Made by a program: the position numbers and the translations under genes. 34,885 nt of DNA from an uncultured Eubacteriales bacterium (lineage in GTDB: Bacteria; Bacillota; Clostridia; Oscillospirales; Oscillospiraceae), in the NCBI GenBank assembly GCA_949283375.1, contig CASDSM010000010.1, forward strand, positions 1-34,885, written 5' to 3'. The notes beneath the pieces are model-generated. The model made no database searches and was not told the DNA's origin. It saw only the letters and a list, made by a program, of their open reading frames with translations. Of the stretch, positions 6,717-16,266 are shown one piece after another (position 1 is the stretch's first letter; every line of letters starts with the position of its first letter).

Positions 6717-6835
6717 GTACGCAGAAGAGAGACGGCAGAGGCTGCTGTTCCTGCAAAATGTGGAATGCAATGGCGCATTTTGAGGGAGCTTGCCCCTGCC
6801 GCTTTGTTTTTACCTGCAAAGAGGAGGTCTTTTCC

Positions 6836-8098
<1,263 letters not shown>

Positions 8099-8130
8099 GT
8101 CCCCGACCCACACGGAGCAGACAGGACGGA

Positions 8131-8152
8131 CCCGCCGGCGAGCGCCGGCGGG
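8131..8152 (+). other. Strong RNA hairpin between aminotransferase and kinase-like gene
   Basis: CCCGCCGGC (8131-8139), GAGC loop, GCCGGCGGG (8144-8152): a perfect 9-bp GC stem. No T-run follows, so it is not a standard terminator. It could protect mRNA ends or set differential expression within the operon. Confidence 0.5.
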
Positions 8153-8179
8153 GGCCGCCCGGAGAGGAGAGAGAGCAGT

Positions 8180-8785
8180 ATGAAAGACATTATTTTCACC
8201 ATCGGCTGCGAGTACGGCAGCGGCGGCCCGGACATCGGCAAGATGATCGCCAAAAAGCGGAACATCCCCTGCTATGACCGGGTGATCATCGACCGGATCA
8301 TCGAGGAGACCGGCCTCTCCAAGGAGGTCACCGAGATGGCGGACGCCGGCGTGGAGATCCGGGGCCGGAGCAAGGCCCTGAGCAACACCGCCAGCCCCAG
8401 CAAGTACGCCATCCTCACCGAGCGGGTGGTGTACCTCCAGACCCAGATCATCAGGAAGCTGGCCGACCGCGGCCCCTGCGTCATCATCGGCCGCTGCGCC
8501 GACCATGTCCTGCGCGACCGGACGGGCGTGTGCAACGTCTTCATCTACGCCCCGGAGGACAGGCGGCTGGAGCACATTATGAACGCCCTGAAGGTCTCCT
8601 CCGATGCGGCCAGGGTGCTCATCGAGAAGAACGACAGGCACAACCACGCCCGCTACAAGCAGATGACCGGCACCTACCGGGGCGACCGGCACAACCGCCA
8701 CCTGCTGGTGGACTCCAGCGCCCTCGGCCTGGAGGGGACCGCCCGTCTCATCGAGGACTTCGCAGAGGCCATGTTCCAGGGCTGA
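8180..8785 (+). CDS. Cytidylate kinase-like family protein
   Basis: A 201-residue P-loop protein starting MKDIIFTIGCEYGSGGPDIGKMIA. The glycine-rich GCEYGSGGPDIGK loop, followed by CYDRVIIDRIIEE and later GPCVIIGRCADHVL, is the pattern of the cytidylate-kinase-like (AAA_26) family, distinct from true Cmk. Many members sit beside transporters in clostridial genomes, and their substrate is unknown. The ending HNRHLLVDSSALGLEGTARLIEDF is also typical. An AGAGGAGAGAGAG tract precedes the ATG. Its place between an aminotransferase and an APC permease suggests linkage to that pathway rather than to nucleotide synthesis. Confidence 0.85.
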   Translation: MKDIIFTIGCEYGSGGPDIGKMIAKKRNIPCYDRVIIDRIIEETGLSKEVTEMADAGVEIRGRSKALSNTASPSKYAILTERVVYLQTQIIRKLADRGPCVIIGRCADHVLRDRTGVCNVFIYAPEDRRLEHIMNALKVSSDAARVLIEKNDRHNHARYKQMTGTYRGDRHNRHLLVDSSALGLEGTARLIEDFAEAMFQG

Positions 8786-8890
8786 GCGGCAGAAAAGAGA
8801 AGAGATTTGCTGACAAAGGTGTCAGAGCTGTCCCCGGAGGACGGGGGCGGTTTGGCATCTTTTTTGTCTGGCTGGAAAGGAAGACGATCT

Positions 8891-10426
8891 ATGGAAAACA
8901 AGCAGAAATCCGCCTTTGACAAAGTCCTGGGCGCATGGGACATTCTGGTCATTGCCTTTGGCGCCATGATCGGCTGGGGCTGGGTGGTCTCCTCCGGCGA
9001 CTGGATCGGCAAGGGCGGCGCCGTGGGCGCTGCCATCGGCGGCATCATGGTCTTTTTCGTGGGCCTGACCTATGCCGAGCTCACCTCCGCCATGCCCCAG
9101 TGCGGCGGCGAGCATGTGTTCAGCCATAAGGCCATGGGCCCGGTGGGCTCCTTCATCTGCACCTGGGCCATCGTGCTGGGCTACGTCAGCGTGGCCTGCT
9201 TCGAGGCCTGCGCCCTGCCCACCATCATCACCTACATCTACCCCGACTTCCTCCAGGGCTACCTGTACACTGTGGCCGGGTTTGACGTCTACGCCTCCTG
9301 GCTGGCGGTGGCCATGATCGTGGCCATCTTCATGACCTACATCAACATCCGCGGTGTGAAGACCGCCGCCATCCTCCAGACCATCCTCACCGTCATCATC
9401 GGCGGCGTGGGCATCCTGCTGGTGATCGCCTCCGCCTTCACCGGCCAGCCCTCCAATCTGGAGATGCAGCTCTTCGCCTCGGACGGCAATATCCTCGGCG
9501 GCATCCTGCGCGTGGCGCTGGTGACCCCCTTCTTCTACATCGGCTTTGACGTGATCCCGCAGGCCGCGGAGGAGATCAATGTGGATCTCAAGAAGATCGG
9601 CAAGATCCTCATCCTCTCCATCGTGCTGGCCGTCGCCTTCTACGCCCTGGTCATCCTGGCGGTGGGCTATGTGATGTCCCCCGAGCAGATCGCGGCCTCC
9701 ATGGGCGGCACCGGTCTGGTCACCGCCGACGCGATGGCGCTGGCCTTCAACAGCTCCATGATGTCCAAGGTGCTCATCATCGGCGGCATGTGCGGCATCG
9801 TCACCAGCTGGAACTCCTTCCTCATGGGCGGCAGCCGGGCGATGTACTCCATGGCTGAGTCCTACATGATCCCCAAGTTCTTCGGCAAGCTGCACCCCAA
9901 GTACAAGACCCCCATCAACTCCCTCTATCTGGTGGGCCTGCTCACCGTCCTGGCCCCGCTGGCCGGCCGTCAGATGCTCGTCTGGATCGTGGACGCCGGC
10001 AACTTCGGCTGCTGCATGGCCTACTGCATGGTCTCCTTCTCCTTCCTCATCCTGCGCAAGACCCAGCCGGATATGCCCCGGCCCTACAAGGTGGGTCCCT
10101 ACAAGTTCGTGGGCGTCATGGCGGTGCTCATGTCCGGCTTTATGGTGGCCTGCTACCTGATCCCCGGCTCCGGCGCCACTCTGGTGTGGCAGGAGTGGCT
10201 GATGGCCGGCGGCTGGGTGCTGCTGGGCGTGGTGTTCTTCATCGTCTGCAAGATCAAGTATAAGGAGAAGTTCGGCTCCCTCATCGAGATCATCTCCGAC
10301 GAGGACGCCGCCGCCCTCCAGGTCTCCGACCAGGAGCTGGACGAAACGCTGGACTCCGCCATCGAGGCTGCCATCGAGGCCGCCATTGCTACGGTACTGA
10401 ATGAGGAGGTGGCCAAGCAGCTATGA
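8891..10426 (+). CDS. APC-superfamily amino acid/amine permease
   Basis: A 511-residue membrane protein beginning MENKQKSAFDKVLGAWDILVIAFGAMIGWGWVV. The first helix carries the unwound GAMIGWGW substrate-site motif of amino acid-polyamine-organocation carriers. About twelve hydrophobic segments follow, and the C-terminus is acidic (SDEDAAALQVSDQELDETLDSAIEAAIEAAIATVLNEEV). The start at 8891 is supported by GGAAAGGAAG just upstream; an in-frame ATG at 8807 would add 28 residues without a convincing site. The stop overlaps the next start as ATGA, showing translational coupling with the alcohol dehydrogenase. It likely brings in the amine or amino acid handled by the cluster; specificity cannot be assigned. 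Confidence 0.9.
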   Translation: MENKQKSAFDKVLGAWDILVIAFGAMIGWGWVVSSGDWIGKGGAVGAAIGGIMVFFVGLTYAELTSAMPQCGGEHVFSHKAMGPVGSFICTWAIVLGYVSVACFEACALPTIITYIYPDFLQGYLYTVAGFDVYASWLAVAMIVAIFMTYINIRGVKTAAILQTILTVIIGGVGILLVIASAFTGQPSNLEMQLFASDGNILGGILRVALVTPFFYIGFDVIPQAAEEINVDLKKIGKILILSIVLAVAFYALVILAVGYVMSPEQIAASMGGTGLVTADAMALAFNSSMMSKVLIIGGMCGIVTSWNSFLMGGSRAMYSMAESYMIPKFFGKLHPKYKTPINSLYLVGLLTVLAPLAGRQMLVWIVDAGNFGCCMAYCMVSFSFLILRKTQPDMPRPYKVGPYKFVGVMAVLMSGFMVACYLIPGSGATLVWQEWLMAGGWVLLGVVFFIVCKIKYKEKFGSLIEIISDEDAAALQVSDQELDETLDSAIEAAIEAAIATVLNEEVAKQL

Positions 10427-11565
10427 GCAGCGGCAATTTCAACTACTATCTCCCGGTGAACATCGTCTTCGGCCGGGGAAAGGCGGCCCAGGTGGGCGAG
10501 CTCGCCGCCCCCTACGGGAAGAAGGCCCTCATCGTCACCGGCCGCTCGAGCGCCAGGAAGTCCGGCCTCTATGACCGGGTGAAGGGGGCGCTGACCGCGC
10601 ACGGCGTGGAGAGCTGCCTCTTTGACCGGGTGGCTCAGAACCCTCTGACCACCACCGCCATCGAGGGCGCGGCCTTTGCCAAAGCCAACGGCTGCGACCT
10701 GGTGGTGGCGATCGGCGGCGGCTCCATCATGGACTGCGCCAAGGCCATCGCCTTTCTGGCGGTGAACGACGGGGACATCAACGACTACATCTTCAACCGC
10801 CGGGTGAGCGACAGGGCCCTGCCCCTGGTGCTCATCCCCACCACCTGCGGCACCGGCTCGGAGGGCAACGGTTTTGCCGTGCTCACCAACCCGGAGAACG
10901 GGGACAAGAAGAGCCTGCGCTGCAACGCCATCATCGCCAAGGTCCCCATCGTGGACCCGGAGTGCATGATGACCATGCCCAGGCGGGTGCTGGCCTCGGT
11001 GGGATTTGACGCCCTCTGCCATTCCATGGAGGCCTACACCTCCAGAATCTCCACCCCCCTCAGCGACGCCCTGAGCGTCTACGCCATCGAGCTGCTGGCA
11101 GAGAACCTGGCGAACGTCTACACCGGCCGGGACACCAGTCCGGAGGCCTGGGAGAAGATCACCGTGGCCGCCACCATCGGTGGCATGGTCATCAACACCG
11201 CCGGCGTCACTCTGGCCCACGGCATGGAGCATCCCGCCAGCGGCCTGAAGGACATCGTCCACGGCCAGGGCCTCGCCGCCCTGACGCCCCCCATTCTGGA
11301 GGCGTCCTGGAAGGGGGACCCCGCCAAGTTCGGCAAGATCGCCCGCCTGCTGGGGGGCAATGGCCCCGAGGACTGCGCCGAACAGGTGCGCAGCCTGCTC
11401 CGGGCGCTCGATCTGGCCGTCACCCTGGGAGACCTCGGCCTGCGGGAGGAGGACATCCCCTGGATGGCGGAGAACTGCATGAAGGTCTCCGCTGCCGGGG
11501 TGGCAAACAACCCGGTGGTCTTTACCCAGGAGGAGATCGCGGAGATCTACCGCTCCTCCCTCTGA
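10423..11565 (+). CDS. Iron-containing (group III) alcohol dehydrogenase
   Basis: A 380-residue protein starting MSSGNFNYYLPVNIVFGRGK. The NAD(P)-binding GGGSIMDCAK (residues 98-107) and IPTTCGTGSEGNGFAV (139-153) are family signatures. The predicted metal ligands are D196 and H200 in GFDALCHSMEAY, H266 in AHGMEHP and H280 in IVHGQG. All are present, so it should be active. It probably reduces an aldehyde made by the upstream aminotransferase to the alcohol, as 4-hydroxybutyrate dehydrogenase does in GABA fermentation; the chain length is not known. Coupled to the permease by an ATGA overlap. Start as annotated because any earlier start would lie deep inside the permease gene. Confidence 0.9.
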   Translation: MSSGNFNYYLPVNIVFGRGKAAQVGELAAPYGKKALIVTGRSSARKSGLYDRVKGALTAHGVESCLFDRVAQNPLTTTAIEGAAFAKANGCDLVVAIGGGSIMDCAKAIAFLAVNDGDINDYIFNRRVSDRALPLVLIPTTCGTGSEGNGFAVLTNPENGDKKSLRCNAIIAKVPIVDPECMMTMPRRVLASVGFDALCHSMEAYTSRISTPLSDALSVYAIELLAENLANVYTGRDTSPEAWEKITVAATIGGMVINTAGVTLAHGMEHPASGLKDIVHGQGLAALTPPILEASWKGDPAKFGKIARLLGGNGPEDCAEQVRSLLRALDLAVTLGDLGLREEDIPWMAENCMKVSAAGVANNPVVFTQEEIAEIYRSSL

Positions 11566-11595
11566 GTGGGAGGCGTACCTCGCAAAAACACTCCG

Positions 11596-11624
11596 GCGCC
11601 GCGGTCTGGCTCAGGCCGCAGCGC
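11596..11624 (+). other. Intercistronic RNA hairpin
   Basis: GCGCCGCGGTCTG (11596-11608) and CAGGCCGCAGCGC (11612-11624) pair with two imperfect positions around a 3-base loop. No T-run follows. It lies in the 81-bp gap after the alcohol dehydrogenase and may mark an mRNA end or processing site. Confidence 0.4.
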
Positions 11625-11646
11625 TACGTCATCGGAGGGATGAGAG

Positions 11647-12291
11647 ATGGAGGAGAGAAAACGCAGCTGCGCCGACTGCGGCGTGATCCACTGCGACGTG
11701 CAGAACCGGGCCTATCCGCCCTTCTGCCTGACCACTCACATGGACAGCGAGGCCAAGGCGGCGGCCATGGCCCGCTATGACGAGGGGGACAACCGCCGGG
11801 TGATGCAGACCGCCGCCCAGGTGGAATACGAGGGCTATCTGAACTGGAGCCGGGTCCGGGAGACGGCGGAATTTGCCCGGCGGATGGGCGTTCACAAGAT
11901 TGGCATCGCCACCTGCGTGGGGCTGATCCGGGAGACCCGGACCCTGGCGGACGTGCTCCGGGCCTGGGGCTTCGAGGTCTGCGGCGTCGCCTGCAAGGCG
12001 GGGGCGGTGCCCAAGCCGGAGATGGGGATCGACCCGCAGTGCTGCGCCATCGGGGAAAACTCCTGCAATCCCATCTTACAGGCGGAGCTGCTCAACCGGG
12101 AAAAGACCGGGCTGAACATCGTCATGGGCCTCTGCGTGGGGCACGACAGCCTGTTTTACCGCTATTCTGAGGCGATGGTCACCACGCTGGTGACCAAGGA
12201 CCGGGTCTACGGTCACAACCCGGTGGCGGCGCTGTACACGGCGGGCACCTACGCCAAGCGTAAGCTGTATCCGGAGGAGGGAAGCGTATGA
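11647..12291 (+). CDS. DUF1847 Cys-rich protein
   Basis: A 214-residue protein rich in Cys. It opens MEERKRSCADCGVIHCDVQN with the CxDCGxxxC cluster, and later has KIGIATCVGLIRET, GVACKAGAVPKPEMG, DPQCCAIGENSCNP and GLCVGHDSLF. These match the DUF1847 family, thought to bind a metal or iron-sulfur cluster; its biochemical role is not established. GGAGGGATGAGAG precedes the ATG. The stop overlaps the next gene by 4 bp (ATGA). Its presence in a cluster of amino-acid/amine enzymes could mean a redox or metal accessory role, but that is inference. Confidence 0.85.
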   Translation: MEERKRSCADCGVIHCDVQNRAYPPFCLTTHMDSEAKAAAMARYDEGDNRRVMQTAAQVEYEGYLNWSRVRETAEFARRMGVHKIGIATCVGLIRETRTLADVLRAWGFEVCGVACKAGAVPKPEMGIDPQCCAIGENSCNPILQAELLNREKTGLNIVMGLCVGHDSLFYRYSEAMVTTLVTKDRVYGHNPVAALYTAGTYAKRKLYPEEGSV

Positions 12292-12719
12292 ACATCGTCG
12301 CCGCCGCCCCGGAGGACTTCCCCGCCGCCTTCTCCTTCATTCAGGCCCTGTGGGACTACAACACCTATGACCCGGAGAAGACGCAGGCGGTCTACCGCCG
12401 GGTGCTGGAGCATCCGGACAGCTTTTTCTGCTTCCTTAAGGAGGGGGAGGAATATCTGGGCTTCTGCCACGGGGACTTCTTCGACACCTTCTGGATGGAG
12501 GGGCTGACCTGCTATCTCTCCAGCCTCTATGTCCGGCCGGAGTGCCGCCGCCGGGGCTGCGGCCGGCTGCTGCTGGACCACGCCCGGGCCCTCGCCAGAG
12601 CGCGGGGCTGCAAGGCGCTGGTGCTGGACTCCGGCCTCCCCCGCAGGGAGGCCCACCGGTTCTATCAGGGCTATGGCATGGAGAAGAGCTGCTATGGCTT
12701 TGAGCTGATTGGGCTGTAA
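12288..12719 (+). CDS. GNAT-family N-acetyltransferase
   Basis: A 143-residue protein with the GNAT acetyl-CoA site: CYLSSLYVRPECRRRGCGRLLLDHA contains the RRxGxG pyrophosphate-binding loop, and the last beta strand is preceded by AHRFYQGYGMEKSCYGFEL. The length is typical for a single-domain GNAT enzyme. The ATG overlaps the DUF1847 stop. The substrate is unknown; amine acetylation would fit the cluster but is not shown. Confidence 0.85.
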   Translation: MNIVAAAPEDFPAAFSFIQALWDYNTYDPEKTQAVYRRVLEHPDSFFCFLKEGEEYLGFCHGDFFDTFWMEGLTCYLSSLYVRPECRRRGCGRLLLDHARALARARGCKALVLDSGLPRREAHRFYQGYGMEKSCYGFELIGL

Positions 12720-12724
12720 AGGGA

Positions 12725-12760
12725 GAGCCTGTCGCGATGCCCCGGCGCCGCGGCAGGCTC
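12725..12760 (+). terminator. Stem-loop after the catabolic operon (weak terminator)
   Basis: GAGCCTGTCGCG (12725-12736) pairs with CGCGGCAGGCTC (12749-12760) over 12 positions with one G-U, directly after the acetyltransferase stop. The U-tract is missing, so intrinsic termination is uncertain; it may act with Rho or only define the 3' end. Confidence 0.4.
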
Positions 12761-12797
12761 CCGCCGTCAGGGGCCGGGCGGCCGGAGAAAATTCCTC

Positions 12798-12826
12798 TTG
12801 CAATCCGGGCCGGGCTGGCGTACAAT
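12798..12826 (+). promoter_or_regulatory. Promoter of the thiamin salvage operon
   Basis: TTGCAA (12798-12803), a 17-bp spacer and TACAAT (12821-12826) give a sigma-70/A promoter starting about 12833, a few bases before the riboswitch. Confidence 0.65.
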
Positions 12827-12842
12827 AGCATCACAACTGAAC

Positions 12843-12925
12843 GGACGGGAGCTTGTGTGACAGGCTGAGAGGAAGGTGTGACCTTCGACCGATAACCTGA
12901 TTTGGATAATGCCAACGTAGGGATG
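12843..12925 (+). promoter_or_regulatory. TPP riboswitch (THI element)
   Basis: The conserved core is clear: ACGGGAGCTT, then CAGGCTGAGAGG, then the diagnostic ACCTGATTTGGATAATGCC and AACGTAGGGA. The pyrimidine-sensor (CTGAGAG) and pyrophosphate-sensor helices are both recognisable. It is followed 24 bases later by a terminator and then by five thiamin-salvage genes. TPP binding should favour termination, switching the operon off when thiamin is plentiful. Confidence 0.95.
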
Positions 12926-12948
12926 CCTGTTTCAACGCCATTTTGCGC

Positions 12949-12985
12949 GGAAATTACCCAAATCAGGGGTAATTTCCGTTTTTTG
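12949..12985 (+). terminator. Riboswitch-controlled intrinsic terminator
   Basis: GGAAATTACCC (12949-12959) and GGGTAATTTCC (12967-12977) are exact inverted arms followed by GTTTTTTG. Its place between the TPP aptamer and thiW makes it the expression platform. Confidence 0.88.
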
Positions 12986-13164
12986 TTTTGGAGTGAAAGG
13001 AAGTGGGGAGACCTGTCCCGGGTGGTCCGGGCGGATGGAAGGGGAGCGCCTTGCATCTTGTACTATGCGATGGGAACCCGTGTTTCGGGGTGAGAGGAGA
13101 AAATGGATTCTCGACCGAGCGAAGTGTATGACTTCGTATATTACGATGAAAAGAGGCAGCACAA
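12986..13164 (+). other. 179-bp leader between riboswitch terminator and thiW
   Basis: No gene is supportable here. It contains a small inverted repeat CGAAGT-GTATG-ACTTCG near 13118-13134 and the AAGAGG ribosome-binding site of thiW at about 13151-13156. The length is unusual for a leader after an expression platform, but I find no second aptamer. Confidence 0.4.
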
Positions 13165-13893
13165 GTGAAACAATCAAACCGTATTCTGAAGCTGACCGTG
13201 CTCTCCATGCTCATTGCCCTCGGCGTTGTCATCTCCCCCATCCTCCGCGTGGAAGGAATGTGCCCGATGGCGCATTTCATCAACATCGTCTGCTCCGTCT
13301 TTCTCGGGCCATGGTATTCCCTGCTCTGCGCCACGCTGATCGGCATCATCCGCATGGCCGCCATGGGTATCCCCCCTCTTGCGCTGACCGGCTCCGTCTT
13401 CGGCGCGTTCCTGTCCGGCGTGTTTTACCGGCTGTCCAGAGGGAAACTCCTCTGTGCCGTGGCCGGCGAGATCTTTGGTACCGGCATCATCGGCGCCATT
13501 CTGTCTTACCCGGTCATGACCTTTCTCTGGGGCAAGGATGGTCTGAGCTGGCTGTTCTATGTCCCCTCCTTCCTCTGCGGCACCCTGATCGGCGGCAGCA
13601 TCGCCTTTGTATTCCTGCGGAAGTTCGCCGCCAACGGCATGCTGGCGCAGGTCCAGACCCGGCTGCTCTCCAGAAGCTATGCAGACCAGAGCAGCGTCCT
13701 CTCGGACACGCTGACCATTGCGGCGTCCGGCGCAATTCTCTTTGTGGCGCTCGAGCTGGCCACAGACCTGTTCACGCTGTCCGGCCCGGTTTGGGATGTC
13801 CTGTCCTACGGCGCGCTGGCGGTCTGTATCGCCGCGGCGGTCATCTATTATATCGTCAGGAGGGTGAGAGCGACGGATGCAGACCATACATGA
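13165..13893 (+). CDS. thiW: ThiW, ECF-transporter S component for the thiazole moiety
   Basis: A 242-residue hydrophobic protein with about six membrane helices. It opens (GTG start) MKQSNRILKLTVLSMLIALGVVISPILRVEGMCPMAHFIN. The ISPILRxEGMCPMAHFINI signature and the repeated glycine-rich helices are typical of ThiW, the substrate-binding subunit of an energy-coupling-factor transporter proposed to import hydroxyethylthiazole. It needs shared EcfA/EcfT subunits, not encoded here. The region after residue 165 is longer than in compact S components and contains another hydrophobic pair. It is the first gene after the TPP riboswitch, and its end overlaps thiM by 17 bp. Confidence 0.85.
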   Translation: MKQSNRILKLTVLSMLIALGVVISPILRVEGMCPMAHFINIVCSVFLGPWYSLLCATLIGIIRMAAMGIPPLALTGSVFGAFLSGVFYRLSRGKLLCAVAGEIFGTGIIGAILSYPVMTFLWGKDGLSWLFYVPSFLCGTLIGGSIAFVFLRKFAANGMLAQVQTRLLSRSYADQSSVLSDTLTIAASGAILFVALELATDLFTLSGPVWDVLSYGALAVCIAAAVIYYIVRRVRATDADHT

Positions 13894-14686
13894 CCTGCGC
13901 GGGCGGCTCAGAGAGCGCCAGCCACTGATCCACTGCATCACAAATCCCATCTCCATCCACCAGTGCGCCAATGCGATCCTCGCAGTGGGCGCCCGCCCGG
14001 TGATGGCGGAGCATCCGCAGGAGGTCCGGGAGATCACGGAGACCGCCGCCGCCCTGATGCTGAATCTCGGCAACATCACCGATGTGCGGATGGCCTCCAT
14101 GCAGATCGCCGCCCGGGCGGCGCAGGAGCGGGGCATCCCCATTCTGCTCGACGCGGTGGGCGTTGCCTGCTCCAAACTGCGCCGGGACTATGTCTGCGAC
14201 CTGCTGGGGGCCGCCCTGCCCACTGTCATCAAGGGGAATTACTCTGAGATCAATGCCCTGTATCACGGGGCCTACCGCTGCTCCGGTGTGGACGCGGATG
14301 CCGCGCTGGATGTGGGGATGCTGGACGAGGTGGCCGCCGCGTTGGCGCGCACCTGTCATACGGTCATCCTCGCCAGCGGAAAGGTGGATATCGTCACAGA
14401 CGGGACCTGTCTGGTCCATATCCGAAACGGCACGCCGCAGCTCTCCGCAGTCACGGGGACGGGCTGTATGCTGGGCGCTCTGGCTGCGGCATATCTGGCG
14501 GCGGCGCCTGCGCTGGACGCCGCGGCCGCCGCCTGCGTGACGCTGGGCGTCTGCGGCCAGCTCTCCGAGACGGACCGCGGCCCGGGCAGCTTTATGATGC
14601 GTCTGATGGATGCCCTCTCCACCGTGACGGACAGGGACATCGAGCGGCGCATGGACAGGGAGGAGATCAGAATTGAAGCGCTTTGA
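13877..14686 (+). CDS. thiM: Hydroxyethylthiazole kinase
   Basis: ThiM phosphorylates hydroxyethylthiazole for joining to the pyrimidine. The 269 residues open MQTIHDLRGRLRERQPLIHCITNPISIHQCANAILAVGARPVM, the ThiM N-terminal signature (substrate site ITN..), and include VIKGNYSEI and the ribokinase-fold anion hole TGTGCMLGALAAAYLA with catalytic Cys. Length is normal. It overlaps thiW at its start and thiE at its end, so the three are coupled. The reading frame is intact, with all key residues seen. Confidence 0.95.
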   Translation: MQTIHDLRGRLRERQPLIHCITNPISIHQCANAILAVGARPVMAEHPQEVREITETAAALMLNLGNITDVRMASMQIAARAAQERGIPILLDAVGVACSKLRRDYVCDLLGAALPTVIKGNYSEINALYHGAYRCSGVDADAALDVGMLDEVAAALARTCHTVILASGKVDIVTDGTCLVHIRNGTPQLSAVTGTGCMLGALAAAYLAAAPALDAAAAACVTLGVCGQLSETDRGPGSFMMRLMDALSTVTDRDIERRMDREEIRIEAL

Positions 14687-15311
14687 CACCAGCCTGTACT
14701 TCATCACCGACAGCACGGGGCTCCGGGAGGAGGAGTTTCTGCGCAGGACGGAGGCGGCCCTCCAGGGCGGCGTGACCATCGTGCAGCTCCGTGAGAAGGA
14801 GAAGAGCGCGCGCGAATACCTGTCGCTCGCGCAAAAGGTACACAATCTCACGCAGCAGTACGGCGTCCCCCTCATCATCGACGACCGTCTGGACGTGGCC
14901 ATGGCCGCGGATGCCGAGGGGGTCCATCTGGGCCAGAGCGACCTCCCCATCGACCGGGCACGGCGCATCTTCGGCCGGGAGAAGATCATCGGCGCGACGA
15001 CCAAGACGGTGGAGCAGGCGCTGGAGGCCCATGCGCAGGGCGCGGACTATCTGGGTGTGGGCGCGATCTATCCCACCACCACGAAGGTCAGGACCGTCCT
15101 CACCTCTACCGATACGCTGCGGGAGATCTGTGCGGCAGTCCCCATCCCCGTCAATGCCATCGGCGGCCTGAACCGGGATAACATCGGCGTTCTGCAGGGG
15201 ATCCCCATCGCCGGCATCTGCGTTGTCTCCGCCATCATGAAGGCGGACGATCCCCGGCAGGCCGCGCTCGACCTGCGCCGCCGGGCCAGGGAGCTGGGGC
15301 TGTCATTGTAG
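14673..15311 (+). CDS. thiE: Thiamin-phosphate synthase
   Basis: ThiE joins HMP pyrophosphate and thiazole phosphate into thiamin phosphate. The 212 residues include LYFITDS, GGVTIVQLREKEKSAREYL, the metal/pyrophosphate-site DDRLDVAMAADAEGVHLGQSDLP, DYLGVGAIYPTTTK and IPVNAIGGLNRDNI, the ordered signatures of the TIM-barrel fold. The start is a TTG inside the last 14 bases of thiM with GGGAGGAG upstream. Catalytic residues look complete. Confidence 0.95.
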   Translation: MKRFDTSLYFITDSTGLREEEFLRRTEAALQGGVTIVQLREKEKSAREYLSLAQKVHNLTQQYGVPLIIDDRLDVAMAADAEGVHLGQSDLPIDRARRIFGREKIIGATTKTVEQALEAHAQGADYLGVGAIYPTTTKVRTVLTSTDTLREICAAVPIPVNAIGGLNRDNIGVLQGIPIAGICVVSAIMKADDPRQAALDLRRRARELGLSL

Positions 15312-15458
15312 GGGCGATGCAGGCCGTCAAAGGGCAGTTCTGGCCGTCCTGCACACAGGGGCAGGCATTGGCCCGAAAGAGCTTGCGAGCGGCAGATCGG
15401 GGGCACCACTTTCTGTCGCGATAGAAAAATAGTGCTGAAAAACGGAAGGAGTAGACCA
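15312..15458 (+). other. 147-bp gap between thiE and thiD
   Basis: No gene or terminator with a U-tract is seen. A near-palindrome TTTCTGTCGCGATAGAAA lies at 15410-15427, then the GGAAGGA ribosome-binding site of thiD (15444-15450). thiD and tenA may have extra expression control, or simply follow by read-through. Confidence 0.35.
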
Positions 15459-16265
15459 ATGAGAACAGCATTATCCATCGCCGGAAGCGATTCCAGCGGA
15501 GGCGCCGGCATCCAGGCTGATATCAAGACCATGTCCGCCCACGGCGTCTATGCCATGAGCGCCATCACGGCCCTGACGGCCCAGAACACGACCGGCGTCA
15601 CAGACATTTTGGACTCCACCCCCGCCTTTCTCTCCGCGCAGCTGGACGCCGTATTCACCGATATCTTCCCCGATGCGGTCAAGATCGGCATGGTGTCCTC
15701 CGCAGAGCTCATCAGCGTCATCGCCCGGAAGCTGCGCGCATACAAGGCCCGCCACATTGTGGTGGACCCTGTGATGGTGGCCACCTCCGGCGCCCGCCTG
15801 CTGCAGGAAAGCGCAGTGGAGACGCTGAAGGCCGAGCTGCTGCCCCTGGCCGAAGTGGCCACCCCCAATATCCCGGAAGCGGAGATCCTCGCGGAGATGG
15901 AGATCCGCACGAGCGCGGACATGGAGACCGCAGCGCGGCGCATCAGCGAGCGGTATCACTGCGCCGTCCTCTGCAAGGGCGGGCACGACCTGAACGACGC
16001 CAACGACCTGCTCTGGAAGGACGGCGTTGGCCGCTGGTTTTACGGCGCCAGGATCGACAATCCCAACACCCACGGCACCGGCTGCACCCTCTCCAGCGCG
16101 ATTGCCTCCAATCTGGCCAGAGGGATGGAGCTGGAGGAGGCGGTCCGCCGGGCGAAGGCGTATATCTCCGGCGCGCTGGCAGCCATGCTGGACCTGGGCC
16201 GGGGCCGCGGTCCCATGAATCACCTCTTTGACCTCAAGAGCGATTACATCCGGGAGGGGGAGTGA
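15459..16265 (+). CDS. thiD: Hydroxymethylpyrimidine/phosphomethylpyrimidine kinase
   Basis: ThiD phosphorylates HMP twice to HMP-PP, the partner used by ThiE. The 268 residues start MRTALSIAGSDSSGGAGIQADIKTMSAHGVYAMSA, a textbook ThiD start, and carry VVDPVMVATSGARLL, TPNIPEAEIL, LCKGGHDL and the NPNTHGTGCTLSSAIASNLA anion hole with catalytic Asp replaced by the usual GTGC context. The start at 15459 is set by GGAAGGA; an in-frame ATG at 15432 has no such site. tenA begins one base after its stop. Confidence 0.95.
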   Translation: MRTALSIAGSDSSGGAGIQADIKTMSAHGVYAMSAITALTAQNTTGVTDILDSTPAFLSAQLDAVFTDIFPDAVKIGMVSSAELISVIARKLRAYKARHIVVDPVMVATSGARLLQESAVETLKAELLPLAEVATPNIPEAEILAEMEIRTSADMETAARRISERYHCAVLCKGGHDLNDANDLLWKDGVGRWFYGARIDNPNTHGTGCTLSSAIASNLARGMELEEAVRRAKAYISGALAAMLDLGRGRGPMNHLFDLKSDYIREGE

Positions 16266-16266
16266 T

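Larger units (their letters stand above)
6505..6835. promoter_or_regulatory. Divergent regulatory region between PucR and the aminotransferase
   Basis: This 331-bp gap has no supportable gene. It holds a perfect palindrome TTGTGCT-ATC-AGCACAA at 6640-6656, a likely operator, and a second weaker inverted pair GAAAT/ATTTC at about 6604-6620. A possible plus-strand promoter lies at 6688-6716, and the GAGGAGG ribosome-binding site of the aminotransferase is at 6821-6827. The pucR ribosome-binding site is at the other end. Confidence 0.55.

Noticed and set aside
12993-13928. Plus-strand 311-codon frame over thiW
   Set aside because: Out-of-frame Arg/His-rich shadow of thiW, which has the ThiW signature in the other frame.
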